Shown piece after piece: positions 25,501-40,500 of a stretch of 64,000 nt of DNA. The position numbers were made by a program, and so were the translations under genes. The notes under the pieces are model-generated. The model was given only the letters and a program-made list of their open reading frames with translations. It made no database searches and was not told the DNA's origin. Position 1 is the first letter of the stretch, and every line of letters starts with the position of its first letter. Origin of the DNA: Euprymna scolopes (taxonomy: Eukaryota; Mollusca; Cephalopoda; Sepiida; Sepiolidae); NCBI GenBank assembly GCA_024364805.1, contig CM044498.1, positions 41,561,395-41,625,394 on the forward strand. Direction: 5' to 3'.

Positions 25501-28500
25501 AAACTTTCACAAGAAACACTCGTCTAGCTGTAAACACTATCAATAATTCCCCCCACTCTTTATCTGTGCCTAAACCTAATCGTAGATTCCATGAACAAAG
25601 CTTCTTTCTTAGAACTGCACGCCTGTGGAGTTGTCTTCCGTTTTCCTGCTTTCCGGCTGACTACAATATGGTTGTGTTCAAGTCTAACGTAAATAAGTTC
25701 TTGATGAGCCGTTCCATATAAGTTATCAAATTTACCAAATTTTCATTACTAATGATTACTATATTGTCCAATTTCTACTGTACACTCTTTAACCCTTATC
25801 CTTGAGTGGCCTCTGGGCCTTGATAATGTGGTGATGCCTATGTAAAAAAAAAAAAAAAAAAAAAATACAAGTTTGCAAATTTAAGATGATATCATTTTTT
25901 AAACAGATGAAAATTTGATAAAATTTAAGTTTGGGTTAGATTAACACAGATGTGCAGTAACTTTTTTTTTTTTTTACTGTTAAAAAAGCGACTTTATATA
26001 ATTTTCCAATAACTACATTTTAAGTAAAGACTTTAAAAATCCAAACTAAGGAAATATTCAGAGTGCTGCTATAACCACACTTTCTGGATTCTCATAGCAG
26101 GCTTGGGTCAACCTAATTTAAAAAAATAAAATAAATAATAAATATTAAGTAGCATCAGCAGGAGCAACAGCAGTAATGCTGATAGTACACCCAACGATAT
26201 TGAGATAAGATTAATATTTGCCCAATTGAATATCCATTGAAAATTGCGTTTACACACGTATGACAGTTCAATCCGGCTTTTACAATAATGTTTGAAATCC
26301 TTAAAATTATTAGGCTGATCATTGATGTCATTTTGTGGCATCAAAAATATTAAATTAAATTAATTTTTTTTATTGAAAGTAACATTTTATTAGAAAGTTA
26401 AATCAAATAGAAAAAAAAACAACAAAATAAATTAAATTCAACAAAAACTACTTACATTAAATACACCAACAAATGTCTTGATACGATCTTTTGAAAAACT
26501 GCATTCCTCAAGCAGAGAACTATAGAAAATGAAAAGAAATGAAATGCCGAAGAGTTATCTCCCTTGGTCATAATTTTATACGTCCGTTGGAAATTTTCCA
26601 AATCAATTATAAAACATTTTGTCTCATTATTTTGCTTTCCTTTAAATAAACTTGCTTCTTTATCTGAATAACGAAACTAACTTTGACAGAAAAAAAGATT
26701 TTAATAAGAAACAAATATTTAAACAGAAAAAACATGTTCATCTTTTTGTATGTAATTCTTTGATGATGACCATCTTTGGTAGTTCATTAATGGACATTTT
26801 AATTTTTTTTTTTTCACCTCAACAAGTCACTCGGCCACAGAGACATAAGGGTTACTATGAATTAGGAGTCTGAGTTATATGAGCATCCGAAATGGGGAGT
26901 TGTGCTGCAAGATGTTTGTTCACATTTCATTTAAATTTTTACATATTACTACATACAGAAAAACTGGGAGTAGAGAGAGAATTCCAAAAAGCAGTTTGTT
27001 ATAAAAATTTTATTTAGTAAAAAAAGGATTCTTTAATCTGTTCCATTGATTAAGATTGCTCAAATTAACTCAGAATAGAAAAACTCCAGGAACTTTTTAC
27101 TACAGACAACAAACGGAAAAAAATTTATTAATTATTGCTGATGATTTTTGTGTCGTAGTCAAAAATGTTGATATAGCAGAAAAATCACACTAATAAATAA
27201 TGTAAATATATCAAATGGAATTTGGGGCATTTTTTACTATAGACAACAAACCAAAAAAGTTGTCAAGAAACAAAAAACAAAACAAATAAATGTTACCAAA
27301 GACAAGATAAGTTACTCTTCTACCTTTTTGGTGTTTTAACTTATTTTAAAGCGTTTATTTAAATTTGAAATGCAAGTTATACTGAGCACAAGTTAAAATG
27401 ACAAGATATAGGACATGAGGCTGTTATCTTTAGAAACTCGATAATCACTCGAAACTTGAAAAGAAAACAAAATGCTGACAGAAATTCACCCAATACTGGG
27501 TCAATATTCATGTTATAACATTTATTGGGTGGATTTCTATCAGTTATAGTCAACTAACGTACTTCTAATTTCAGGTGTAGTGCTACCGGAAGCGATGACA
27601 AAGCAAATCCGTTCCTTTGCTTTTTTTTCTCTCACAGCTATATCTCCTTTGTGCATGTACTTTTTTTTTTTTTTTTTACATTTTTCCGATCTTTCTTTTG
27701 TTATTGAAAAGTTTTTACGGTTTTATTTTAATCAAGAATTATTGAAATTAGTTTTATTTTTTTAAGAATTATTGAAATCATTTTTTGCGCTTTTTTAAGA
27801 AGAATTATTGAAAACACTTAAAATCTTTTTAAGTAATGAACTAATTAGTTTATGAAGCAATGCTAGTCACAAGATTGTGTCTCACCCAAAACAGTACTGA
27901 AAGATTTATTAGACAAAACTTTGAATACGTTTTTTTTTTATGATGTTTGAAATTTTATTTTGATTTCAATAATTTCATTTGTTAATTGGATTTCAATAAT
28001 TTTATTTTTATAATTTCATAAACATATATTTCTTATAAAATTTCAAATAAAATAAAAACTTAAAATTTTTTAAATTTTGTTATTAAAAGTGCAAATAAAG
28101 ACTAATGTTTTTTCATCTGTATAATTTTGTTAATTTTTATTGTATACTTTTCAATAATCTCCTTTTCTTATATTTTTTCCTCTTATAATTTTTTTTTCTG
28201 GTCTGTTAGCTAGACTGACATGGGTCGCTTGAAGGACACCAAGTACATCTATCAGTGTTATGTGTAACTTCTTTAAATAAATTTAATCCCACATTTCTTT
28301 GTTTTTTAGCTTTGTATTTTCTTACATATCTAAGTACTTATTATTATCATTTTATTCACTCGAAATTAATTACTAAAACAGATTGGTTCTCTCTTCTTAA
28401 TGTTAGAGGGGAACCTATCTTTAATCCTACACTTATTTATTTAGAATAGAGCAAAACTTTAAAGTAAGATACTCAATATTTCCATTCTTTGGGGTTGCAA

Positions 28501-31500
28501 AAATACCTGGTGTAGAAACCAGGCACGTAGTTACCCCTCTCGATGTGATGGGCCCATAGATCTTGTCAGGTCATCCATCTAGGAAAAGGAAAACTGGGGG
28601 AGGGAAGCCTCCTCAGTTATAGTCGACAACCTTCCAAGAGCTGGTGACTCAAACAAATTCTCCGGTTTGCAAACTTAAATTGCTTAAGGAGTAGAGAGGC
28701 TCTGCTTATCACCGACTTTCATACTCCTTCATTATCTATTAACAAGGCGCAGAGGTACGATACCAGGGACTCACCAGAGCCACCCAGTGTTTGGCCTTGT
28801 TTCCTACTAGGACATTAAACGCAGTTCCCCTATTCCTTCTTTCTCTCACAAACTGAGAAAATTGGGTTTGTTTGCATGCCACTTGTGTTCTCTTGCCTGG
28901 TTTGGGCCGGTCTTGTTTTGAGAGTATATGTTGGATAGTGGAGGAATCGCTGATTCACTACACTATTATAGATTTTCCAGAAATTATGAGTTCCTATCTT
29001 CTGTAATTCTATGCGCTCCTTTGTTTTTTGGCTGTGAAAAAGCCTATCCAACTACTGATATCCATGACAAATAACACCTTACCTAAGAATTCTTTCTTCA
29101 AACTCCTTGGTTTAACATTCATAGGCAATATGAACTGGAGCAAATATATTGAGGATATTGTGAAGGCTGCTGCAAAGAAAGTGGGTTCTTTCTATCATGC
29201 TAGAAAACTACATCTGGGCTGGTGCATCAACCACTAGTCTCTCCCTCTTGGATAGGGTCCCCAAAAAGAGTCTCCAATCTAATAGGTCTCACTTTGTCAA
29301 CTCAGCTCCAACCCCTGTCCCATCACCGCAATGTTGTATGCCTGTGCCTGTTTTACAAGTATTTTAATGGAATGTACTCTGATGAACTCATTGCACTTGT
29401 GTCCCCTCAACGTATATATCCCGACAAACCTGCTTAGCAACAAAATCACACCCCTTCACTGTTGAGGTCCCAAATGCCAGAAAGCTTTCTACTCTAATAG
29501 TTTCTTTCCTCGAACAGCTAGACTTTGGAATTCCCTTCCTGCTGACTGTACTGATATACGGAAGTTTATGCATTCTGTGGATCCTAGGCATGGTCCCAAA
29601 TAGTAGCTTCTTATGTCAAAGTAGCGATATGCCTTTTAGGGGGTGAACGCAAGAATAAAAAATTTTTTTTTTCGATAAATCACTTCACAATAGAAATAGT
29701 AAAGAACAATTAAAGTGAAGACACTGATTTGCCTTGTCACTCACTTCCGTTAGCGCTACGCCAGATATTAGGAAGTAGGTTAGCTGACTATAACCTTTCT
29801 ATCAGTATTTTGTTTTATTTTCAAGTTTTGAATGATTAGCAAGTCTTTAAAAATGACAGTTTCATGTCTGCCATTTTGCTGTTCTAACTTAAGCATTCAG
29901 TACTACTTGTGTTTCAAACTTAAATAAACGCTTTAAAATAAGTTAAAACACCAAAAATATTATCTAGGTTGGTAGAAGAGTAACTTATCTTGCCTTTGGT
30001 AACATTTATTTGTCATAGATTTGTTTATTGACCACTTTTTTGGTTTGTGGTCTATAGTAAAAAATGCTGCAAATTCCATTTGATATATTTACATGATTGA
30101 TTAGTGTAATTTTCTGTTTTATAGTATATCAACATTTTTGACTAATTTAATAATGCTACAGCACAAAAATTATCAGTAATGATTAATTGTATATGATTCC
30201 AGAGTCTGTGATAGCATCCATTAGGTTAATCACCATCACCTCAGCCATAATTAACAAACTTTTTGTTTGTGGAGTTTTGAGATGAGGATTGATTATTTAT
30301 ATCATTCGGATTCTTCAGACTACTGTTCTCATCTTCAGTGGTATTTTCATAATGTTTCAGTCAAACTTTTTTCAGGTGCATCTTGTTCAAATTCAGGAAT
30401 CTGCACGGAATTTTAAATGGAATCCTTCATGGGAATGTTCTTGACCCATTAGCTATGACCGGGTAAAAGTTTTAAGTAATTCACAATTGTATTTTGAGTA
30501 TTGCCTGCACTGAGGATTGGATGTATCCTTGATGTGGCATAGTGGATAAAGTACTTGGTAAAATTCAATTATTTAATTCTGAAGGTTCAATCTTCATCAC
30601 GGATACTATTTAAAATACTTAGGACTTTTACCAGACGGAACAAAACTCCGTGAATTAAATAAAGAGTTTCATTTGATATTCCATGCAGATGACCGATTTT
30701 GACAGAAAGATTCCCTGAGTTTGATAAGATACATCTGAAGAAAATCGGAGGTTACATTGATGAAAATGTTGTGGAAATAACGCTCGAGATGAGAACGGAA
30801 GTTTGAAGAATCCAAATAATACGGACAAACTTTTTGGCTACAAAATTAAATTCATATTCAAATTTCGTACTTGACTTTCACAGTCAACAATTTCTACTTC
30901 CAGTGAGTGACATGGCAGTGTGAAACAGTTTTTTTTACTGTAACATAGAATTGTAACACAATTATTGACAAATTTGTTCATTTAAACGTTTTGGCATTCT
31001 TATTTGTCTTGAAAGACAATAGATACCCTCTGAGAGGATCCTTGTACGATAAGGAATTTATAATATAGCAAGTGTTGTGAAATCTTTAACTGCATTCCCT
31101 CTAATGTTAAGTACAATTGGGTTATAGAAATTGTAGACAAATGTAAAAGAATGAATTACACACAAAAAAAATAAATAGAAAAAAAAAATTTAAGTTAAAA
31201 CAACAATGACAACAAATCCAGAAAACAAAATGGAATAAAAAAAATAATCAAAATGACTTACATTAAGGATTGTACATCTGTATCATTCTTGACTGCTTCA
31301 GAAATGAGAAGAGCAAAACTGGCAAGGGTTTCTTTCAAGATATCTTGGTCTAACTTCCGAAGTCGAGGATCTTAAAAGAATTTAAAAAAAAACAAACATT
31401 AAAATATTGAATTTTTTAATAAAAAAATTTTTTTTTTGCCCTTGTTAACCTCAAACAAGATACATTATCACTTAGACATAAGGAGATACTATTTGAGACA

Positions 31501-34500
31501 ATATCTACAGAAATACCATGTAGGGAGTTGAGCAGCAAGATGTTTGTTCACATTACACTTGAACTTTTGCATGTCACTACAATCAAGGAAGCAGGGACCT
31601 GGGAGGCAATTCCAAAATCTAGTAGTTCTAAGGAAGAAGCTATTAGAGTAGAAGGTTTTCTGGCATCTAGGAATCTCTACAGTGTAAGGGTGGGATTTTT
31701 CTGCTTGTCGAGTTAGTCAGGAGTATTTATATCGAGGTGGTAGTAATACAATGAATTCATCAGATTACATTCCATTAAAATACTTGTAAAAAAAGACACA
31801 GGGATGCAACACTGCAGCGATGCGACAGAGGTTGGAGCTTGGTTGATAGTGCGAGACCTATTAGATTTGAAGACTTTTTTTGGCTCTATCTAAGAGAGAG
31901 AAATTAGTGGTAGATGCATCAGTCTAGATGTGGCTACTATACTCCATGCATGGGCGAATTGTGGCTTTGTAGAGATACAGGATACTATCAGGTGCAAGTC
32001 ATTTTCTAGCACTGTAGAGGAAGCGGAAGCCCACCTTCTTTGCAGCAATATTGGCAATGTCTTCAATGTATTCGTTCCAATTCATGTTGCCTGTGAATGT
32101 TAAGCTGAGAAGTTTGAATGACATACTTTCAGGTAGCATATTATTATTCATGGTAGTTAGAATTGACAGAATTATTTTGTTTTTAATGCAAACAAAATCT
32201 TTGAAATATGAAAAACCTAATGCTTATTCATAGGTATTTACTTCCTTCCTGCTAGAGGAAGATGTGACACAAGGTCGAAAGGTGGGGTGAGTCATCCCAA
32301 TGCCCTTAAAAGAGGAGCACTCTGGCCTTTTTAAAAATTGTCTGAGCAACTCTTATCATTCCCTGATTGGGCTGCCTTGGGCAGTAAAGCAGTAACCTTA
32401 CTCAATCCAAAAGACGGGAGCCAACGACTTGGGAGAGTGAACCTCCTAGAACTACTCAGAACCACATCTCAGCTCGACAGATGCAATGTTATTTCCCTAA
32501 AAATATGGTTTACACTCTGTTAGACTGATTGTCGAGGATGTATCCTTGACTGGTGTGGATATAACCTACTTAAATTGTTTACAGAGAATTTTCTAATTGG
32601 ATTTTACAAACAAATGTAGAAGAAAGGATTAACAAAATGAATGGACGACATGATGTAAACTGAATAACTTTATAAGCATGATGAAATTAAATATTTAAAA
32701 CTAGCAGAACCTGTTAACCAGCGTTACCTGGTAGAAGCAGGACACAGATCCAGAACAGAATTCAAAATCAAATCGTCAACAGGAATGAAAAATGAAAAAA
32801 AATAAAAAAGGAAAAAGAAAACAAATATATCATAAAAGTCTTGATAATCGCTCAAAAATAGAAAATTAAATATTGGTACCCGTATAAGAATTTTTTTAGG
32901 GACATTTTAGATGTGTAGTGGCAGGTCATTATTTTGTGCAAATTTGCATGCTGGGGTTTACACTTTGAGAGTGTTCCATCCATGCAAGGAAAGGGCAATA
33001 TGTGTTTGTTTACATTTTATGGTAGTTCCTTCTGTGTAAGGAAAGAGTTAGTAATGCGTGTTAAAATGCCAATAATTCTTAAACCTTTTGTTAGAGCTGA
33101 CCATAGTAAAATTTTAAGAGTTTCAGCATTTAATTTTTATAATTTGGAGAAAGATGCTACATAGGTTTTGTTGCAGAATTGCATCATGTTTAGAAGTTGA
33201 TTTAATTTTATGTTTGTGCGATTATCGAGTGTTTTTTATTTTTTTATTCATGCATGCTGAATTGTTAAAAATAAGTTGTCAGTATTTATAAAACATTAAG
33301 GTAATTTTAAGGTTACCAGTATTTAAGTTTGCTTTTGAGCAATTATGTTTATATTTGTTTTTTTTTGTTTTTTTAGCACTATTGCTCATGTAGAGTTCTT
33401 TTTATGCTAGAATGGATTCTTAGAATCTGCCATGCAATTATTTTACTGCAGTAATCTTTAAAAAGTATATTCCAGTTAAATTAAGATTTACAGCATCTGT
33501 TATTAATTTGTTAGGTGAAACTATGCAATAGTTGCAAAACACTATCCCCTCCTCATGTTTGTGACACCATATTGTAATGTTCTGAAGTGTTAATTTAGAA
33601 TAAGCTAATTCCGGAATGAAAGAATTAGTGGGCAACAATCAGAGGCGGTGTACTTTTCCGAGAGAGACTTTATTACTTTTTATTCTACTGCAGGAAAGTT
33701 AATGGTATATCTGCATATGCATGAGCCAATTACGGGCAGTGTAAGTGTAGAATCTATGGAACGTGTAGATTTCTTCCTGGTGTCAACTGGTTGCGGTGGT
33801 AGGTATAAATATTTAGAAGGAAAAATAGGTACCCCTTCCTCTAATGATGTTGCGATTGCGATAGTGTTGCTCCTAAGATGCAATGTAGTATTTTATTACT
33901 ACGATTGAATGTGTCTGCAAAGGTGTCCGAAAGCTACATAAGATAGTGACTATTAGCCTAGTTGTATTGAATTTGTATGTGGCATCTGTTGTTGCGAACC
34001 TATGATACTTTTTCCAGAGGGAGATTTCTGTAGCTACTTTATTAATATAGACATTAAGAATAGACTAAATTGCCTATAATTTTCCTCCATCTCTCCTGAA
34101 TGCTAGGCCAGTCTAATAATGCTAGATGAACAATGACAATGGAGTTATAGGCACAGAATATAACATAAGATTTAAATATGATGTTAAAACATTTTACGTA
34201 TTTAAAAAGAAGACTTTGTTTATTCAGCCATGCTTCACACTGCAACACAGGAGAGTTCATCCACAAAGCAATAGTTTCAGAACTACTTAAAAAACAAAAA
34301 CAAAAAAAAAAACAAGTGAAAACCCCGAAAAAACAAACAAAAAAAATAGGATAGGATATTGAGGAGTTTATATGTCATTGCCACAGTTAGTTTTAATGTG
34401 ATTAGACTGGGATGGTGTTTAAGAGAGTAGGAGAAATCTACAAGATTATAGATTACTCAAAAAAAAAAAAAAAAAAATTTAAGAGAAAACTTTACCTTCT

Positions 34501-37500
34501 CAAAATGAATGCAAAAGTAGAGCTATCAAACATTGAAGAATTTGGGATGGCTGCCTTTCTGAAAACATTAGACTCGCAGACAAATAAATATCAGGAATTT
34601 ATACTATCAATATAACATGCTTTTATAAAAATTAATTTTTTTGGAGTTTGTTTTTATCATGTCGGGTCATTCATTCAGCTCAGACTAACTTGCTTGAATC
34701 AAGAAAAAGTGAGTTTGCAAAGTCAGTTAAATATTAAAATAAAAAGATAAACTTAGCCGTTTTCTAATATCTCTAAATAGTATTACTGCTTGTGTTGATA
34801 TTCACTATTTCAATTCTTTTCATTCCTTATTACCTTCGTTCAGGTTCAATTAAATATTATCAACTCTTTTTGGAGGACATCACAGCCTGTTAGGAGATCT
34901 TCCAGTACCGAAAGAGCCTTGTTGTTGTCATTTTCGACAGACTCATTCCACCGACACAGGCGGAAGGATGCTGGTGCTGTTCACCCAGAGTATCTCAATT
35001 TTGAGAGAGGGTGAAAGTGATAGAAATTAGTGATTAAAGAAAATAAGCTTAGTCTTGGCAGCATTAAATGTCCCCAATCCAGTAGAGACCAAGATTTCAG
35101 CCATTTCCTTAGATATTTGTTAATTCATTTTCCCCTTGTGTCTGCTATACAATGTACTGTCATTAACAAATATACCCATCTCATAAGCAATTTTATCAGA
35201 GAAGTCGTTTATAAATGATGGAGTAATAAAGGTTCAAGGATCGATCCCTGAAGCACACCCGCATTTATATCGTGCTGCTTTGATGTATGACCATCAAAGA
35301 CAACCTGGATTTTTCTCTTATTTAAGAAAGATTTAATTATGTTAAGTATTTGTCCAGTAATATATAGTTTAATTTTCATGAGTAAACCATTGTGCCATAC
35401 CCTGTCAAAGGTTTAGATAGACCAAGGGGTACTCCTTTAGCCTCCTCTGCCTTATTCAGAGCATTCAGATTATAGTTAAGATATTTGTAATAGAACAGGC
35501 TTGATAAATCCATACTGTTGGTCAGAAAGAAGTTTAGTATCTGTGAGGTAGTGAACCAGTGCTTAATTAATAAAGGACTCGAAGATTTCTACAAAAAGAA
35601 GAAGGTTAATGGAGCAGTAGGTTAGTAAGTCAACTCTTTCACCAGAATTCTTGTAAACCGGTACCACAGAAGCAATTTTCCAGCAGTTAGGAAAGCAAGA
35701 GTCAGTAAAAGTTTAGAGAGAACTGGAGCAGCCTCAGTAGAGAATTTTTTAATAGCATAGCCAGGATGAGGTCAGGCCCGCATGCTTTTAAAATGTCTAA
35801 GTCTTTTATGATATCATGAACTTGAGTAGAGGTGATTTTCAGATCATCGAGTGTGGTTTCTGTCTGTTAAGGAAAATTTAAGAGGGAATGGTTTGCTGGG
35901 TCCGAAGTGGAGTTGAATGCAAATCGTCAAACAAGCAGATTGTAAATAATAGGCAGTCAACAACTATCCAACAACTTTGAGGTTGTTTGCACAGTAAACA
36001 AGAAGACTTACACCGTTATAAATTTTCCAGAAATTCTAAGTTTCTAATTTCTGCAACTCGATATGTTTAGTAGTGGTTTCGATATGTCTTATCTTAGCTG
36101 CAGCTATTTTGCTCATATGATTAATTCTAGCTTCTATATACTTTTGTCTATTTGTACTGGATGGACATATGTCGGATAAATCTATGGAATACATGCTGTC
36201 TGAGTAATGGTAGCTGCACAAATAGAAATGATCCACTGGAGAGAGTAGGGTTTGCTATAGAAATTCTGTGCGGGAACTTGCATTCTCAATTGCTGCTTTG
36301 AACCATTCAGTGGTCTAATTTGCACACTGTTCCACAGGAAGAGAAAATATATTTCCTTATGGAGGATCTCTGATGTGATTTCTGATGACTTCCTTGTCAG
36401 CCTTCTTGAACTACCTTGTTTTGAGTAATGGCTCTTAAACTTGGGGTTGAGAGTTTAGGTTCATATCTACCAGTATCACAGTATGATCAGTGTAAAAGCA
36501 AATAAACACGGACAACTGGAGTAGGGTCAAAGAGCATTTATTTAACACGTGCGTACCGCTTGCGCTATATATTTCAAAAGTTCTTTTTACACCGTTTCCG
36601 GTAGGGAAGTGAACTCTCTGTTGTGGAGAGTGTTCAAGGGACACAACTGGGTAAAGTTAACAATATTTCCCCCCGTTTTCTTGTCTTTTAGATGACCACT
36701 GAAAAAGAAAGAAAAAAAAAAAAGATTTATTTTTAAATATCAGTTTCTTTGGGTTCAGATACGAACTCCAGTATCTTAAATGAATGGACTCCCTTCTTGG
36801 TTAAGCAGTCAGCTACCTGTCTATTGGTAGATATCCAAGAGAACTCTGCTATTTCTTTTCTTTCCAGCATTTCTCTCAAAATAGTCATCTCAATATGAAG
36901 CCTTTTATCTAGTATTTGGGTGGATGAAAGCACGGAGTCAAAGAAACGGGAATTGTCTGTTTTGCAGATTATTTTTATATTTTCGGGTTCATCCTTTAAT
37001 TGTAGTATTTCTAATAGTGGTTTCCTATAAAACAGACAGGCCTCCAACATGTCAACCATGGCTAGGGTTTCAGCAGCCAGTGTGCTTTTGACCACTCTTC
37101 TAATGCGCTTGGACTGCCAGGTTATTGGTGTATATTTGTGGTTATTGCCAACTAAAAAGATTATGTAACCACCTTGAGATCCTCCATCTGTCAGGTTGGC
37201 GAATGAGGCATCACTGTAGGCAACAATCTTAAGATGATTGAGATCTCCTAAGTCAGGAATATCTACCTGGGATTTTTCTTTCTTGGCTTTCTTTACTACA
37301 CTATTGGCATGTTTTATACATTCCACGTTGCTTTGTTTGAAGATGGAACTTAATGCACTGATATCGTAGCTGAGATCAGGTCTGGTCTGGGTAGCCAGCC
37401 AGTTAAGTTGGCCGATAACTTGCCTGATTTCAGAAATTTCCGCTGTGGATATTTTGTCGTTAATATTCCTGTCAGTTTCCACTGGGATATTTTTCATTTT

Positions 37501-40500
37501 CTTTACATACCCATTCTGTTTGATGTTTAATCCTATGTATTGAAAATCTGAAATTTCTCAGATTTAACTGCAAATACTTGACGGATTTTGCCAATAACTT
37601 TTCTATGAAAAATCTCTGACCCTGCAAAGCAAATATCATCCACATGGGTAGCAATTATACTTTGCAATTTGTTTTCGAAATGCCATGTAAATATAGCCTG
37701 ATCATATTTTGAAGCTATAGCTCCTGACTTCATCAATTCCTCCCCGAGTGTGAGATACCAGGACCTAGAGGCATCGGTCAAGCCATATTATATCATATAG
37801 ACCGACTGGTTTATCTGAATCCGACTTCTTGCTTTGCAGAAATGCTGTTTTGATATCCATGGATTTACATATGCAATGGTTGGATGCCATTATAGCTAAT
37901 GCTATGCATAAACCTTCTTTGGAGCATGTAGGATAATCATTTCTTAGATTCTCAGCATCTTTATCCTGAAAACCTCGGCAACAAGTCTGGCCTTGAATGT
38001 TTGATGGTTATTGGAATTTTTGCTTGTGTAAATCCATCTGATGGATATTTTTGGTTGGCCTTGATCCGGTACTTGAACATAGACTTTATTTTTAACCCAG
38101 CTTTGAAGTTCCTTTTGTTTAGCTTCCTCTAGTTCCAGGCTATCATTGGCAGAGATGATCATTACTTCTTCCTCAGTGCAGGAAACATGGTGCTCTCCAT
38201 TTTCTTCAGTCTCATCGGTTTGCCAATCGGAAACTCCATGTTCAAAGTCCAACCAAAAAGGTTCACCCTGTTCCATAACTACATTCATCAAATGCTTATT
38301 TTTACCAGTGGCTTTGCCTGCTCTACTTATGACATTTAACTTCTTCCAGTCTGATACTGTGTCATTGGCAAGCTTGCATTTGATGATTTGTCCAGGTTTG
38401 GGAAGTTTGACTTTCCTGGTGGTGGTGTCGCATTTATTGGTTATGTCTTGAGTCTCCACAGTAGGGCGTTGTTCAGTGTTGTATGTTATTTCTAAAACTT
38501 CTAAAATATTCTCTTCGAAGTTTGACACTCTTAGGGATCCTTCAGACTCTTGTGAGGTGCTCAATTCCTCGTTGTTACCCTCATTGTGATTCTGGTATGT
38601 TTTGAGGTAGAAAGCTAAACGATACGGATGTGCTCTAACATAAGTGCCGCCATGCTTGACAAGCACCTGTTTGTTCTCCCACCCTATGACTGTCCCAGGC
38701 CCGAGCCACCTATCACACAAATGCCTTTTGTAGAGAATAGCATCTCCATTTTTATAGGATTGGGTGATACTTGTTCTAACTTGATGGCGGAGTGCTCGTC
38801 TAAGCTTTTCTGAAGATTCACTCGCTATGAAGTTTTTCCTGGCAGCATGCATAGCGTTAAGGTTATTTGCAACAATTTCACTGGTAGAGACACCTTCTAG
38901 TGCAGGGAGTTTGTCATTAAAAAAATCAGGTAGGTTGGGATTTCTGCCAAAAACGAGTTGGTTGGAACTATATCTATGGACACTTTGAAGTGTATTTTTC
39001 GCTCTTACTGCCCATGCGAGAGCCATCTCGAAACTGCAATTTGTTTCTTCTAGGGTTTTCTTCACCATTTCCCCTAAAATCACATTGTGTCTTTCATTTT
39101 TTTTTTTTTTTATTTTTTATTTTTTTTTTTATTACATTTTCACCCCAAACAAGGCAAATTGCAACTTTGGTGTAGGGGGCTACTATCAGGGGCAACAACT
39201 ACTGGGGTACTATGTAGGGATTTGGGCAGCAAGGTGTCGGTTCACGTTACACTTGAACTTCTGCACGTCAGTACTGTTGGGGAAGCAGGGACCTGGAATG
39301 GAATTCCAGAGTCTTGCGGTTCTGGGGAAGAAACTATTGGAGTAAAAAGATCTTTTACATCTAGGGACCTCTACAGTGTGGGGGTGGGATCTAGTAGCCT
39401 GTCGGGTTTGTCGAGGGTGCTCGCGTCGTGGGGGCACAAGTGATTGCAGTTCATCAGAGCATTCACCACTAAAATACTTGTAGAAAAGGCAGAGGGATGC
39501 AACATTTCGTCGATGGGACAGAGGCTGAAGCTTAGATGCCAGTTCAGGGCCTATCAGGTTTGCGACTCTCTTTTGAACCTTGTCAAGGAGCGAGAGACTA
39601 GTAGCAGATGCACCAGCCCAGATGTGGCAGCAATACTCCATACATGGGCGAATGGTGGCCTTATAGAGGTACAGGATACTTTCGGGTGTTAGTAGTTTTC
39701 TAGCACGGTAGAGAGAGCCTACCTTTCTTGCAGCGGCCCTGGCAATGCCTTCAATGTAATTGTTCCAACTCATGTTTCCTGTGAACGTTAGGCCAAGGAG
39801 TTTGAAAGATGGACTCTCAGATAAAGAGTCGTTGGCCATTGCTATTGGTGGTAGAGAGGGTTTCTTGTAATTATTGAATGAAACTAGTTTAGTCTTGGCA
39901 GCATTGAACGCGACCAACCACTTTTGTCCCCATTCCACTACAGATTGGAGGTCTTCCTCTAGTGTTTCTGCCATTTCTTTAGAAATGTGTTCATTCGTCT
40001 TCCTGTCGTGTCTGCCATAGAGTGTAGTGTCATCAGCATATATACCCATCTCAGAGGCAATGTTGTCGGGGAGGTCATTTATGAATATCAGGAACAATAG
40101 AGGTCCAAGGATAGAACCCTGGGGCACTCCCGCATTTATATCATATTGTTTAGATGTGCGACCGTCGAGGACTACCTGGATTTTTCTCTTATCTAAGAAG
40201 GATTTAATTATGTTAAGTATTCTACCAGTGATACCGTATGATCTGATTTTACTGAGGAGACCCTCATGCCATACCCTGTCAAAAGCCTTAGATATATCTA
40301 GAGCTACCGCTCTGCCTTCCCCCGCTTTGTCCAGTGATTGGTATATACGTTCAGAGATCACGGTGAGGATGTCTGCTGTGGAACGGGCTTGTCTAAATCC
40401 ATATTGTTTGTCAGTCAGTAGTTTAGCATCTGTAAGATGATGGACTAGAGCATGGTTAATTATGGTCTCAAATATTTTGGCAAAAAGTGGGAGGAGGCTA

